This document shows, piece by piece, positions 8,918 to 18,900 of a DNA stretch of 64,000 nt (positions within the stretch are counted from its first letter, which is position 1; each line of letters starts with the position of its first letter). The DNA is from Halopenitus sp041821145 (GTDB lineage: Archaea; Halobacteriota; Halobacteria; Halobacteriales; Haloferacaceae). The DNA lies in NCBI RefSeq assembly GCF_041821145.1, contig NZ_JBGUBC010000013.1:16201-80200 (forward strand). Reading direction: 5' to 3'. A program made the translations under genes and the position numbers. Under the pieces are notes generated by a model. It ran no database searches and was not told the origin of the DNA. It saw only the letters and a list, made by a program, of their open reading frames with translations.

Positions 8918-11900
8918 CGGCAAGCACCTCCTCATCGATGTCGCCACCCTCGCCGCCGAACTGCATCCCGGTTACCGCGGAGACGTTGTCCTCCTGCATC
9001 GTGACGCCGATCGCCCGCTCGGAGCGTTCAAGCAGCGCGGAGCGGTGTGAGACGACGACGAACTGCGCCTTGCCGGCCAGGTCGTGGACCATCTCGCCGA
9101 CGCGCTCGGCATTGACGGCATCGAGGAAGGCGTCGATCTCGTCGAGTGCGTAGAACGGTGCCGGGTTGTGTCGCTGAATGGCGAAGATGAACGCGAGCGC
9201 CGTCAGGGATTTTTCCCCGCCGGACATCGCATCGAGCCGTTGGACCGGCTTGTCCGCGGGCTGTGCTTTCATCGTGAGACCCTCTTCGAAGGGGTCTGTC
9301 GGGTTCTCCAGAACGAGCTCACCGGTCCCTGCCGAAAGCCGTCCGAAGATATCCTCGAAGTGCTCGTTGATCGACTCGAAGGCGTCCATGAAGGTTCGTT
9401 TCTTTTGGGACTCGTACTGCTCGATTCGGTCTTCGATCCCGTCGCGCTCCTCGACGAGCACGTCCCGTCGCTCCTGGAGCCGGTCGAGTGCCGCCTCGAC
9501 CTCGTCGTATTCGTCGATCGCCCGCATGTTGACCGGCTCAAGTGCCGCCATCTTCGCTTCCAGCTCGTCGATGCGCGCCTCGACCTCGTCGTGGTCGGGG
9601 ATGTTCTCGGAGTCGTACTCTCCGACCTGCGATTCGAGTTCGTCGATCTCCCACTCCAGCCGCTCGGCTCGATCGCGAAGCTCCGAGAGCGTCGATTCGA
9701 CGTCGTTCACACGCCGACGCTGTTCGTCGCGTTCCTCGGTGGCCGTCGAGAGCGTCTCCCGGAGATCGGTTCGTTCCTCCTTGAGGTCGACGATCTCCAC
9801 CTCCAACTCCTCGATAGCCTCGTGTTTCTCCTCGAGAAGTTCACGTTTCTCGGCGATGACGTCCTCGTAGTCGGCGATCATCTCCTCGGCGTCCGCCTTC
9901 TTGTTTTGTGCTTCCTCGATGCGGTCGTGAAGCTCCTCGACGGCCTCTTCGGCGTATCCCTTCTCGAGTTGGATCTCGTTGAGTCGGCCGTCCAGATCGT
10001 CCATCCGCGACTCCAGTTCGTCGATCTCCTCGCGGACGTCGTCGGCCCGGCTCGTCAACTCGGGAATCCGCGAGTCCGCGAGTTCCGTCTCGATCTCCTC
10101 GATCCGGACTTCGATCGCGGACTGCTTTTCATCGTGGTCCTCGAGTTCCGCGTCGAGTTCGGCCATCCGTTCGTCGACCGACTCACGGTCCTCACGGAGC
10201 GTCTCAAGTCTTTCCTCGAGGTCGTCGATCCGGTCGCGTTGCTCCTGGAGGTCCGTCTCGGCGCGGTCGATGTCGGTTTCGACCGAACGGACCCGCTCTT
10301 CGGCGTCGGCTTTGCGGCCCCTCGCGTCATCGATCTCCGCGTCCAACTCGTCGATCGACGACTCGATCGACTGCCGATCGTCCTCGAGATCCGATATCTC
10401 CTCGCCCAGGCGTTCGAGCTTGCCGCCGCCGGAGGTGCTAAATGAGAACCGCGAGCCCCCACCGGAGCCGCCAGTCATCGCGCCGGACTTCTCGACGAGA
10501 TCGCCATCCAGCGTCACCATCCGGTAGTCGCCCATCAGCTCGCGGGCGGTCTGCATGTCCTCGACGACGAGCGTCGACCCGAGCACGTACGAAAAGACCG
10601 ATTCGTAGCGGGCGTCATACTCCACGAGGTTTCGCGCGAAGTCGACGACGCCGGGCATGGTCGGCTTTCGGGGCAGTCCGCGGTCGTCGAGTTCCGTGAT
10701 CGGCAGGAAGGTCGCTCGCCCCGCATTGCGACTCTTGAGGTGCTCGATGCACGCCTCGCCGACTCCGTCGTCGGCGACGACGACGTTTGCGAGTCGCCCC
10801 CCTGCGGCGGTCTCACAGGCCTCCGCATAGGAGGGATCGACCGACGCGAGTTCACCGACCGGCCCGTGGACCCCGTCCATCCCGGCGTTTCGGACCGTCG
10901 TCACCGCCCGGGGCCACGACGTGTCCCCACGATCGCGTGCCTCCGCCTCCAGTTTCGCGTACTCGCTTTGCTTCTCCCGGAGGGTGTCTTCGATATCGTC
11001 GAGTCGCTCCTGGAGTTCGGCCTTCTCGGCGAACAGGTCGGCGATCGTCTCCTCGATCGACTCGCGGTTTCGCTCGGCCTTGTCCAGTTCCCCGTGAAGT
11101 TCCGATATTCGTGCCTTGAGTTCGGGAATTCGCTCGTGAGCCGCCTCAAGATCCGCCTGGGTCTCGCTTTCCTCGTTCGATCGTCGTCGAGCTTCGTCGA
11201 GTAGTCGGTCCTTCTCCCGTTGGAGTTCGTTGCGATCGGCCTTTAGTGACTCCAACGTCTCCTTCTCGTCGGCGAGTTCCTCCTTGAGTTCGTCGTATTG
11301 GGTGTCGATTCCCTCGATCTCCGTCCGGATGTTCGTGAGCTCCGAGCGCCGCTCCGCGATCTCCGATTTGACCGACGCCTTCTCGACTTTGATCGTCTTT
11401 TCGTCCGCCTCGAGGTCGTCGATCGTCTCCTGTTTGCGGTCGATCTGGACGAACGCGTCGCGTCTGTCGGCCTCCGCCTCCTCGCGTCGTTCCTCGGCGT
11501 TCTCGATTTTTCCCTCGATCCGCGAGATGTCGCCTTTGATCTCCTCGATCTCGGATTTGATCGCGAGCTGTTCATCCTCGCCCTTCCGTTCGATCTCGTC
11601 GTTGAGTTCGGACAGTTCCGACTCCAGGCGAGTGACTCGCCCCTGACGGGCGTCCAACTCCGTTTGTAACTCGTCGAGTTCCGATTCCGTCTCGTCGATC
11701 TCCGCGGTCACCGACGCGTACGTCTCGCGTTTCTCCTCGAGTTCGGCCGCCTTGAGGTATCCCCGATACTCCTCGCGTTCCTCGCGATGGGATTCGTATT
11801 CGAGGGCGGTCTCGCGTTCGTCCTCGAGACGGTCGAGGCGGTCGCGTTTCTCCTCGATCCGCAGGTCGGCCTCGCCGATCCGGTCCTCGACGGCCTCGAG

Positions 11901-12500
11901 TTCCTGGAAGGCTGCTTCCTTTTTGTCGTCGAATTCGGCGACGCCCGCGATCTCGTCGATGATGCCGCGTCGCTGATACGGCGTCATGTTGATGATCTCC
12001 GTGACGTCGCCTTGCATCACGACGTTGTATCCCTCGGGCGTGACGCCGGCTTGCGCGAGCAGATCCTGGATGTCCGAGAGGTTGACCGACCGACCGTTGA
12101 GGTAATAATACGAGTAGTAGTTGTCCTCGGTGCGTTTCACGCGGCGTTTGACGGTGATCTCATCGACGTCGCCGATGTTCTCGGAGCCGGCCGCCGAAAC
12201 GACCTGACTGCGATCGAGGGTCCCCTCGGAGTTGTCGAGCACGACGGTGACGGCCGCCTCGTCGGGGCCGCCCCCGTCCGCCTCGCCGTCGTGTCCGGGA
12301 TTGTAGATCAGGTCGGTGAGCTTCTCCGCGCGGATCCCGCGTGTTCGGGCGAGCCCGAGCGCGAAAAGGATCCCGTCGATGATGTTCGATTTGCCCGAGC
12401 CGTTCGGGCCCGTGATGACGGTGAAGTCCTCATAAAAGGGGATCCGCGTCTTCCGTCCGAAGCTCTTGAAATCGTCCAAAACGACTTCTGTAATGTGCAT
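8910..12500 (-). CDS. smc: Chromosome segregation ATPase SMC
   Basis: A 1196-residue SMC protein. The Walker A GPNGSGKSN is at residues 31-39, followed by the N-terminal coiled coil. The hinge lies at about 520-675 and has the typical Gly-rich patch near GAMTGGSGGGSRFS. The second coiled coil then leads to the ABC signature SGGEKSLTAL (from about 1093) and the Walker B ALDEIDAFLD. Length and order are full, with no frameshift. It is the second gene of an operon led by a coiled-coil protein (26 bp upstream) and followed by scpA (overlapping). It compacts chromosomes and resolves sister DNA. Confidence 0.97.
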   Translation of the reverse strand: MHITEVVLDDFKSFGRKTRIPFYEDFTVITGPNGSGKSNIIDGILFALGLARTRGIRAEKLTDLIYNPGHDGEADGGGPDEAAVTVVLDNSEGTLDRSQVVSAAGSENIGDVDEITVKRRVKRTEDNYYSYYYLNGRSVNLSDIQDLLAQAGVTPEGYNVVMQGDVTEIINMTPYQRRGIIDEIAGVAEFDDKKEAAFQELEAVEDRIGEADLRIEEKRDRLDRLEDERETALEYESHREEREEYRGYLKAAELEEKRETYASVTAEIDETESELDELQTELDARQGRVTRLESELSELNDEIERKGEDEQLAIKSEIEEIKGDISRIEGKIENAEERREEAEADRRDAFVQIDRKQETIDDLEADEKTIKVEKASVKSEIAERRSELTNIRTEIEGIDTQYDELKEELADEKETLESLKADRNELQREKDRLLDEARRRSNEESETQADLEAAHERIPELKARISELHGELDKAERNRESIEETIADLFAEKAELQERLDDIEDTLREKQSEYAKLEAEARDRGDTSWPRAVTTVRNAGMDGVHGPVGELASVDPSYAEACETAAGGRLANVVVADDGVGEACIEHLKSRNAGRATFLPITELDDRGLPRKPTMPGVVDFARNLVEYDARYESVFSYVLGSTLVVEDMQTARELMGDYRMVTLDGDLVEKSGAMTGGSGGGSRFSFSTSGGGKLERLGEEISDLEDDRQSIESSIDELDAEIDDARGRKADAEERVRSVETDIDRAETDLQEQRDRIDDLEERLETLREDRESVDERMAELDAELEDHDEKQSAIEVRIEEIETELADSRIPELTSRADDVREEIDELESRMDDLDGRLNEIQLEKGYAEEAVEELHDRIEEAQNKKADAEEMIADYEDVIAEKRELLEEKHEAIEELEVEIVDLKEERTDLRETLSTATEERDEQRRRVNDVESTLSELRDRAERLEWEIDELESQVGEYDSENIPDHDEVEARIDELEAKMAALEPVNMRAIDEYDEVEAALDRLQERRDVLVEERDGIEDRIEQYESQKKRTFMDAFESINEHFEDIFGRLSAGTGELVLENPTDPFEEGLTMKAQPADKPVQRLDAMSGGEKSLTALAFIFAIQRHNPAPFYALDEIDAFLDAVNAERVGEMVHDLAGKAQFVVVSHRSALLERSERAIGVTMQEDNVSAVTGMQFGGEGGDIDEEVLADD

Positions 12501-12526
12501 GATGTGCTCGCGGGTGGGAGGCGAGC

Positions 12527-12922
12527 TTACGCGACGATGATGTCGCTTTCCTCGGACTCCCCGTCGTCGGCGCTTTCCTGCGGTTCGGATTCGGAGGCGT
12601 CACCAGCCGGCTCGGAGCCGGCGTCCGCGTCCTCAGTTGCGTCCCCGGCTGCGGAGTCGGCGACGGCTTGTTCGACCACGTCGACGTGGTCGTCGCTTTT
12701 CGTCGTCCGTTCGCTTACGGCCCCCTCCGGCGTCGGGCCCGCGCTCGGCTGATCGGTTCCGGTCGCGGTCTCCGCAACCGTGGAGTCGTCGGCGGTCGGG
12801 CGGTCGCCGTCCTCTAACTGACGAACCCGCTCTTTCATCTCGACGAGCTCCTCGGTCAGCCCGTTGACGGCCGCCTGTAGCTCGCCGACTTGCCGTTCGA
12901 GTTCCTCGACACGGTTACTCAT
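12527..12922 (-). CDS. Small coiled-coil protein leading the smc-scpA operon (DUF7518-like)
   Basis: A 131-residue protein. Residues 1-37 form a heptad-rich coiled coil (RVEELERQVGELQAAVNGL and onwards). The rest is an acidic, Ser/Ala/Asp-rich disordered tail ending SEESDIIVA. I recognise it only as a haloarchaeal protein found before smc (DUF7518 by recall); no function is known to me. The TATA box at 12945-12953 and the 26-bp gap to smc make it the promoter-proximal gene of the SMC operon, so its expression is tied to condensin. Confidence 0.8.
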   Translation of the reverse strand: MSNRVEELERQVGELQAAVNGLTEELVEMKERVRQLEDGDRPTADDSTVAETATGTDQPSAGPTPEGAVSERTTKSDDHVDVVEQAVADSAAGDATEDADAGSEPAGDASESEPQESADDGESEESDIIVA

Positions 12923-12944
12923 GTGTGTGTTGGGTCGTGGGAGA

Positions 12945-12953
12945 CGTATAAAT
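12945..12953 (-). promoter_or_regulatory. TATA box of the coiled-coil/smc/scpA operon
   Basis: On the minus strand the sequence reads gatttatacg, 24-31 bp before the ATG at 12922. This fits a leaderless transcript for the whole three-gene operon. Confidence 0.65.
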
Positions 12954-13050
12954 CTGTGTCAGACGCCCGTGTGACCTACTGACACGATGGACCGGAACGG
13001 CGGGGCGAACCGACGCTGGAGGTCCCTCGAGAGGGCTCGATCCGGGTCGC

Positions 13051-14979
13051 TCACTTGAACCGGAAGGTTTCGAGGTTCTTCGGCGCGAACGTTCGAATGT
13101 TGTACTCGTGATACAGCGCCGACGAGAGGTCCTGTACCGACCGCTCGTCGCCGTGGACACAAAGCACCTTTTCCGGACGGGGATTCATCGTCTTCACGAA
13201 GTTTTCGAGGCCCTGTCTGTCGGCGTGTCCGGAGAAGCCGTCCACGGTCTCAACCTCCATGTTCAACGAGAGCGTGCCGTTCCGACCGCCATCGTTGCCC
13301 CAGCCCGAGACGGGGATCTCGTCCCAGCCGTTCTGGATGCGCCGGCCCAGCGTCCCCTGTGCCTGATAGCCGACGAAAAGCAACGTCGAGTCCGGGTCCG
13401 GACCGAGGTGACGCAGCCAGGACATGATCGGGCCGCCCTCGATCATCCCGGAAGTCGAGAGGATCACGCACTGTTCGCCGTCGGCGACCTCCTGGCGTTC
13501 GTCCTCACCGCCGTCGATGTGGTTGAACTGATCGGCCAGGAACGGATTCTCGTCCTCGTGGAAGATCCGATCGCGGAGCTCGTCCCGGAGGTATTCGGGA
13601 TAGGTGGTGTGGATCGCCGTTGCCTCCCAGATCATCCCGTCGAGGTGGACCGGCATCTCCGGGATGTCCCCCTCGCGCATGGCCTCCTCTAACACGAGCA
13701 TGATCTCCTGTGAACGCCCGACTGCGAAGGCCGGGATGACGATGTTTCCGCCCCGGTCGTACGCCTCGTTTATGACCTCCTTCAGTTTGCGTTCGGAGTC
13801 CGCCTGGTCGGTCTGATAGTCGTTTCGCCCGCCGTACGTCGACTCCATGACGAGCGTTTCCACGCGCGGGAAGTCGTTTACTGCGCCGTTGAAAAGCCGG
13901 GTGTCGTCGTAGTGGATGTCCCCGGAGAAGGCGACGTTGTACAGTCCATCGCCGATATGGAAGTGGACGACGCCGGACCCGAGGATGTGTCCCGCGTTGT
14001 GGAAGGTGATCTTCACGTCCGGCGCGATATCGGTGACGTCGCCGTATTCGAGCGGGATCGTGTGTTTGATCGCCTCACGAACCTGCGCGGACTCATAGGG
14101 CGGCGTGCGACCTTCCTTTGCCGCGACGTCGAGATAATCGAGCTGAAGCAGCCCCATCAGATCGCGTGAGGGCTCGGTCGTGTAGATGGGACCGTCGTAG
14201 CCGTATTTGAACAGGATCGGGATGAGTGCCGAGTGGTCGAGGTGGGCGTGGGTCAACACGACGGCGTCGATGTTCGTCGCACCGGCTCCGAGCGCCTCGG
14301 GAATCTGGAGATACGGTACCTCGCCCTCCGCGCCGGGCTTGTCGCCGCAGTCGATCAGGATCCGGGTCTCGGGCGTCGAGAGGATAAAGGCCGCACGGCC
14401 GACTTCTCGACAGCATCCGAGAGTGGTGATCCGAACCCACTCGTCGTCGGACAGTTCCTCACGATGGATCTGTCGCCCGACGCGCTCGAGGATCTCACGC
14501 CGCTCGTCTCGTTCCTGTTTGAGGAAGTTGCGGACGTTCGAGACGGTCGACGACTCGATCGGCGGCGTCCGAACGACCTCGGGCGTCCAGCCGACTTCCT
14601 GAGTGATCTCCCGAAGCGTCGATCCGCGCCGGCCGATGACCATCCCCGGCTTTTGCGCCTCGATGACGACCTCCCCAGTATCCGTGTGGAAATCGAGGTC
14701 GGTGATGCCAGCCTCGTCGGGGATCACGTTTTCGATCTGCGTTTTGGCGGTCTCGGGAGACGAGAGCGTGCTTGGGTCGGGTCTGACCGTAATTCGTTTT
14801 CGAAGCTTCGATGCGAGCCGGCGAATGAGATCGCCATCGCCCGCGAACCGCTTGGGATCGTGGGTGTAGACGACCAGTTCCGGTCCCTCGTATTTGACGT
14901 CAGTAACCGAGACGTCGTTCGGGATCTCCCGTTCTATCTGCGATCTGATGTCCTCGAGTTGCGTATCAACTTGGCTCAT
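13051..14979 (-). CDS. aCPSF1 (beta-CASP ribonuclease, transcription termination factor)
   Basis: A 642-residue archaeal CPSF-type nuclease. Two N-terminal KH domains (about 1-140; the second contains KPGMVIGRRGSTLRE) are followed by a metallo-beta-lactamase domain with the zinc motif LTHAHLDHS and then the beta-CASP domain (VMESTYGGRND and later STSGMIEGGP). The C-terminal end HADRQGLENFV and VHGDE carries further ligands. In archaea this enzyme cleaves U-rich 3' ends and triggers transcription termination. The ATG at 14979 (MSQVDTQLEDIR) was chosen over an upstream ATG at 15006. TATA-like sequences on this strand lie 140-175 bp upstream, so a long leader is possible. Confidence 0.95.
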   Translation of the reverse strand: MSQVDTQLEDIRSQIEREIPNDVSVTDVKYEGPELVVYTHDPKRFAGDGDLIRRLASKLRKRITVRPDPSTLSSPETAKTQIENVIPDEAGITDLDFHTDTGEVVIEAQKPGMVIGRRGSTLREITQEVGWTPEVVRTPPIESSTVSNVRNFLKQERDERREILERVGRQIHREELSDDEWVRITTLGCCREVGRAAFILSTPETRILIDCGDKPGAEGEVPYLQIPEALGAGATNIDAVVLTHAHLDHSALIPILFKYGYDGPIYTTEPSRDLMGLLQLDYLDVAAKEGRTPPYESAQVREAIKHTIPLEYGDVTDIAPDVKITFHNAGHILGSGVVHFHIGDGLYNVAFSGDIHYDDTRLFNGAVNDFPRVETLVMESTYGGRNDYQTDQADSERKLKEVINEAYDRGGNIVIPAFAVGRSQEIMLVLEEAMREGDIPEMPVHLDGMIWEATAIHTTYPEYLRDELRDRIFHEDENPFLADQFNHIDGGEDERQEVADGEQCVILSTSGMIEGGPIMSWLRHLGPDPDSTLLFVGYQAQGTLGRRIQNGWDEIPVSGWGNDGGRNGTLSLNMEVETVDGFSGHADRQGLENFVKTMNPRPEKVLCVHGDERSVQDLSSALYHEYNIRTFAPKNLETFRFK

Positions 14980-15145
14980 GTGTAGAGAGGTCCTCGTCCA
15001 GTCCACGATAGCCGTCCACGCTCGCTCTGGCGAACGCGTCCGGGATCGAAATTCGACGGCGGAAACGCCGTCGGTGTGAACGAAGGAGGCATAGTGGCTA
15101 GTACTGTCCGTAGCTCTTATCCGCGGGAAGAGACAGCGAAAACCC

Positions 15146-15154
15146 GCTTATATC
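15146..15154 (-). promoter_or_regulatory. Minus-strand TATA box in the aCPSF1/DUF5813 intergenic region
   Basis: The minus strand reads gatataagc. Transcription toward aCPSF1 would begin near 15120, about 140 nt before its ATG. A weaker ggataagag at 15117-15125 would give a leader of about 115 nt. Either way the leader is long for a haloarchaeon. Confidence 0.45.
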
Positions 15155-15170
15155 GGAATAAGCCCCTCTC

Positions 15171-15180
15171 GTTATAAAAG
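15171..15180 (+). promoter_or_regulatory. Plus-strand TATA box (gttataaaag)
   Basis: The best TATA match in this 400-bp region. The start of transcription would be near 15203, about 180 nt before the ATG at 15381. It sits back to back with a minus-strand TATA only 17 bp away. Confidence 0.5.
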
Positions 15181-15240
15181 CCTTCGCAAACGATCGACCA
15201 CGGCCCGACGTCGGATCGGCCGTGAAGAGGCCGAAGAGCG

Positions 15241-15357
15241 GGCGAGGCGCGTGGAGGGTCCAAGAGCAGGTAAGCACGTGGAGAGGCAAAAAGTGGGCAA
15301 GCACGGAGGTGGCTGCTGAAGACCAGGCAAATACGTGGGGAGGCCACAACGGGCAAG
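15241..15357 (+). repeat. Degenerate 27-30-bp tandem repeat in the 5' leader of the DUF5813 gene
   Basis: Four imperfect units share a core like aagcacgtggagaggc. Cores begin near 15249 (gcgtggag), 15276 (acgtggagagg), 15303 (acggaggtgg) and 15333 (acgtggggagg), giving spacings of 27, 27 and 30 bp. A partial fifth unit (gcaagcc) follows. The tract lies between the plus-strand TATA box and the ATG at 15381, so it would be transcribed as leader RNA. No convincing protein is encoded on either strand. Confidence 0.6.
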
Positions 15358-15380
15358 CCGCTCCGACGTGAGATGCCACC

Positions 15381-15857
15381 ATGGACCTCACCCCGGAAGT
15401 CGTTGCAGCCGAACGTGACTGGGTGCGCGAGCGTGGCGAGGTCGTCGTTCCGATCATCAACGAGACGCGGAATTCCCTCGGAGATCTGTTCGGAACCGAC
15501 GTCGATCCGGTTTCACGGGAGCGATACCGCGAGGAGGTGGACGTCGTCTTCGCGGACGGCAAGGTTGCGGTCAACGTTGCTGGCTATGTCGGAATCCTCA
15601 GAACCCTCGACGTCGAGGGAGATTACCCGGGATTCGTCGTCGACGAAGTTCTCGGTCGTCAACTCGCGTCGACGATCGCTGGCAAACAGCCACTCGCGCT
15701 GCTCGCGGAGGCGACGTTCCACTTCACGGATACCCACACGCACGGCGGCAAAACGGAGGTCGCCGGCGCCGACGACCTGGATGCGGCCCTGGCTGCCGGC
15801 TTCCAGACCCGTCTTCCCGGCTGGGAGTGGTGCGAGGACGACCCGTTCGGGGTCTGA
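15381..15857 (+). CDS. Haloarchaeal protein, DUF5813-like
   Basis: A 158-residue acidic soluble protein, MDLTPEVVAAERDWVRERGE and onwards, ending GWEWCEDDPFGV. I match it by recall to the haloarchaeal DUF5813 family; no function is known to me. There are no membrane segments or metal motifs, apart from a His/Thr-rich FTDTHTHGGKTE stretch near residue 118. It is divergent from aCPSF1 and has an unusually long, repeat-containing leader. Confidence 0.75.
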   Translation: MDLTPEVVAAERDWVRERGEVVVPIINETRNSLGDLFGTDVDPVSRERYREEVDVVFADGKVAVNVAGYVGILRTLDVEGDYPGFVVDEVLGRQLASTIAGKQPLALLAEATFHFTDTHTHGGKTEVAGADDLDAALAAGFQTRLPGWEWCEDDPFGV

Positions 15858-15916
15858 TCGATATCAGTCACCATCCGAAAACAACGGTCGTCGCCCGGGA
15901 TCAGTCGTCACCAGGA

Positions 15917-18900
15917 TCAGTCGTCGCCCGAGACCACGTTCGCATCCACGTTGGTGTCCGCGTCGGCATTTGCCGCCGGGGGACGTGAATCCCGGACGTC
16001 CGCGCCACGGCCCTCGGCGATGACCTCGGCGTAGGCATCGGGGAAGACCCGCACGAACGAATCAAGGGCTGCGTCCCAGTCGTCGAGAAGCTCGTGTGCA
16101 CGCTCGCTTTCCGTGTAGGTCGCATGGTTCTCGACGAGCCGCCGCAGCATTGACTCGTCACGATCGGAGAGTTCGTCGGTGATCGAGACCATGCCGTCGT
16201 TGACCCGCTTCTCGAAGCGAGCGGTCGGATCGTAGACGTAGGCGACGCCGCCGGACATCCCGGCGGCGAAGTTCCGGCCCGTCTCGCCAAGCACTGCGAC
16301 GACGCCCCCGGTCATGTATTCACAGCCGTGGTCGCCGACGCCCTCGACGACCGCCTTTACGCCGGAGTTTCGGACGCCGAAGCGCTCCCCGGCGACGCCG
16401 TTTACGTACATCTCGCCGTCGGTGGCGCCGTAGAGACAGACGTTGCCGGTCACGACGTTGTCGGTGGCCGAATACCCCGCGTCATCCGGGGTGTTGACGA
16501 CGATCCGGCCGCCCGAGAGGCCTTTCCCGACGTAGTCGTTTGCGGCGCCGGTCAGCCGGAAGGTAACGCCGTTCGCGAGGAACGCGCCGAAGCTCTGGCC
16601 TGCGTAGCCGTCGAAGTCAACGGCGATCGTGTCGTCCTCGAGTCCGTCGCCGCCGTGTTCGGAGACGATCCGGTTCGAGAGCGTTGCGCCGACGGCTCGG
16701 TCGACGTTCGTGATGTCCTTTGCGATCGCCACCGGAGCCTCGTCGTCGATCGCCGGTTCCGCGATGTCGATCAGATCCCAGTCGAGTCGCTCTTCGATCT
16801 CGTGGGTCTGTGAGCGCACCTTGGTTCGGACGGATCCAGCGGGCTCGGCGATGACCGAGGAGAGGTCGAGGTGTTTCGCCTTCTCGTGGTCGGTCTCGCG
16901 TTGGCGGAGGTGAGCCGGACGGCCGATCATCTCCTCGACCGTCCGGAAGCCGAGATCGGCCATGATCTCCCGGAGTTCCTCCGCGATGAACGTCATGTAG
17001 TTCACGACGTGATCCGGCTCGCCGGGGAACCGCTTGCGGAGGTCCTCACGCTGGGTCGCGACCCCGACTGGACAGGTGTTCTCGTGGCATTGGCGGGCCA
17101 TCACGCACCCGGAGGTGACGAGCGAGGCCGTCCCGAAGACGTACTCCTCGGCGCCGAGGAGCGCCGCGACGGCGACGTCGCGTCCGGTTCGCATCCCGCC
17201 GTCGGTGGAGACGCGGATGCGGTCGCGAAGCCCGGTGGCTCGAAGCATCTGGTTGGTCTCGGCGAGTCCGAGCTCCCACGGGAGCCCGGCGTTCTTGATC
17301 GAGGTCTTCGGGGAGGCACCCGTACCGCCGGAGTGCCCGGAGACGTGGACCACGTCCGCGTTCGCCTTCGCGACGCCGGCGGCAATCGTGCCAATGCCGG
17401 CCTCCGAGACCAGCTTGACGTTGATGTCCGCGTCGGGATTCGCCGACTTCAGGTCATAGATGAGCTGTTTGAGGTCCTCGATCGAGTAGATGTCGTGTTG
17501 TGGCGGCGGCGAGATGAGTCCGACGCCCGGCGTCGAACACCGGACGTGGGCGATCATCTCGTTGACTTTCTTGCCGGGGAGGTGTCCTCCCTCGCCCGGT
17601 TTCGAGCCCTGCGCCATCTTGATCTGCAGTTCGTCGGCGGAGGTGAGGTACTCGGCGGTGACCCCGAATCGACCGGAAGCGACCTGTTTGACGTTGCACT
17701 CGCGTTCGGTGCCGAACCGCTCGGGCGGCTCGCCGCCCTCGCCGGTGTTGGATTTCGCACCGATCCGGTTCATCGCGATCGAGTTGTTCTCGTGGGCCTC
17801 CGGCGAGATGCTGCCCAACGACATCGCTGCCGTCGAGAAACGTTCAACGATCTCGGAGGCCGGTTCGACTTCCTCGATCGGAACGGGGTCCCGATCGGAA
17901 TCGAACTCGAGGAGTCCACGGAGGGTCTGGATCGCGTCCGTCTGGTCGTTGACGAGCTCCGCGAACTCCAGGTACTGGTCGTAATCGCCGGCTCGAACGG
18001 CCTGCTGGAGCGTTCCGACCGTCTGGGGGTTCCAGGCGTGGGTAACGCCCGAAGAGCGGTGTTCGTACTCGCCGGTCGTTTCGAGGTGGGGGTCGGCGCC
18101 GAATCCCATCGCGTGGCGCGTGCGGAGATCACCGTCGATCACGTCGAGGCCGATCCCCTCGGTGCGGATCTCCGTTCCCTCGAAATACTCGGCGACGAGA
18201 CTCGAATCGAGCCCGACTGCCTCGAAGATCTGCGCCCCCTGGTAGCTCTCCATCGTGGAGATGCCCATCTTCGCCATCGTCTTCAACAACCCGTCCTCCA
18301 AGGCGCCGCGGTAGGCGGCGATGGCTTCGGACTCATCGGCGCCGTCGGGTCCGGCGACGACGTCGGCGATCGAAGCGTACGCGAGGTAGGGATTGACCGC
18401 CCCAGCACCGTAGCCGACGAGCGTCGCGATGTGGTGGACCTCGTGGGGTTCGCCCGACTCGACGACGAGCCCGGCGTGATTTCGAAGTCCGTTGCGAACG
18501 AGGTGGTGGTGGACCGCACCGGTCGCAAGCAGGCTTGGGATCGCGATCCGCTCGGGGCCGATGGCGCGATCGGAGATCACGATCACGTCCGCGCCATCCT
18601 CGATCGCCGTCCCGGCGTCCTCGCGCAATCGAGTGAGGGCGTCCTCCAGATCCGTTCCCGGATCGAAGGTCGCATCGAGCACGCGCGAGTCGAACCGCTC
18701 GGCTGCTCCGGCGTCGCCATCGTCGGGATCGTCCTCGCCGAGTTCCTTGATCGTCGCCGTCTCCTCGTCGGTGAGAATCGGGGACTCTGACACGATCTGG
18801 CGAGCGTGGTCGGACGTCTCGTCGAGAAGGTTCCGCTGGAAGCCGAGTCGCGACTCGAGGGAAGTGACGAGCTCCTCGCGGATGTAGTCGATCGGCGGGT

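Noticed and set aside
15098..15574. Minus-strand open frame crossing the leader repeats
   Set aside because: Residues repeat only because the DNA does, the frame overlaps the DUF5813 gene antisense, and the composition is not haloarchaeal (few acidic residues).
16871..18790. 639-codon open frame on the plus strand
   Set aside because: Antisense to glutamate synthase, with shadow-type composition and no recognisable domain. The same applies to long plus-strand frames at 9084-10445, 20917-22398 and 47907-49754.
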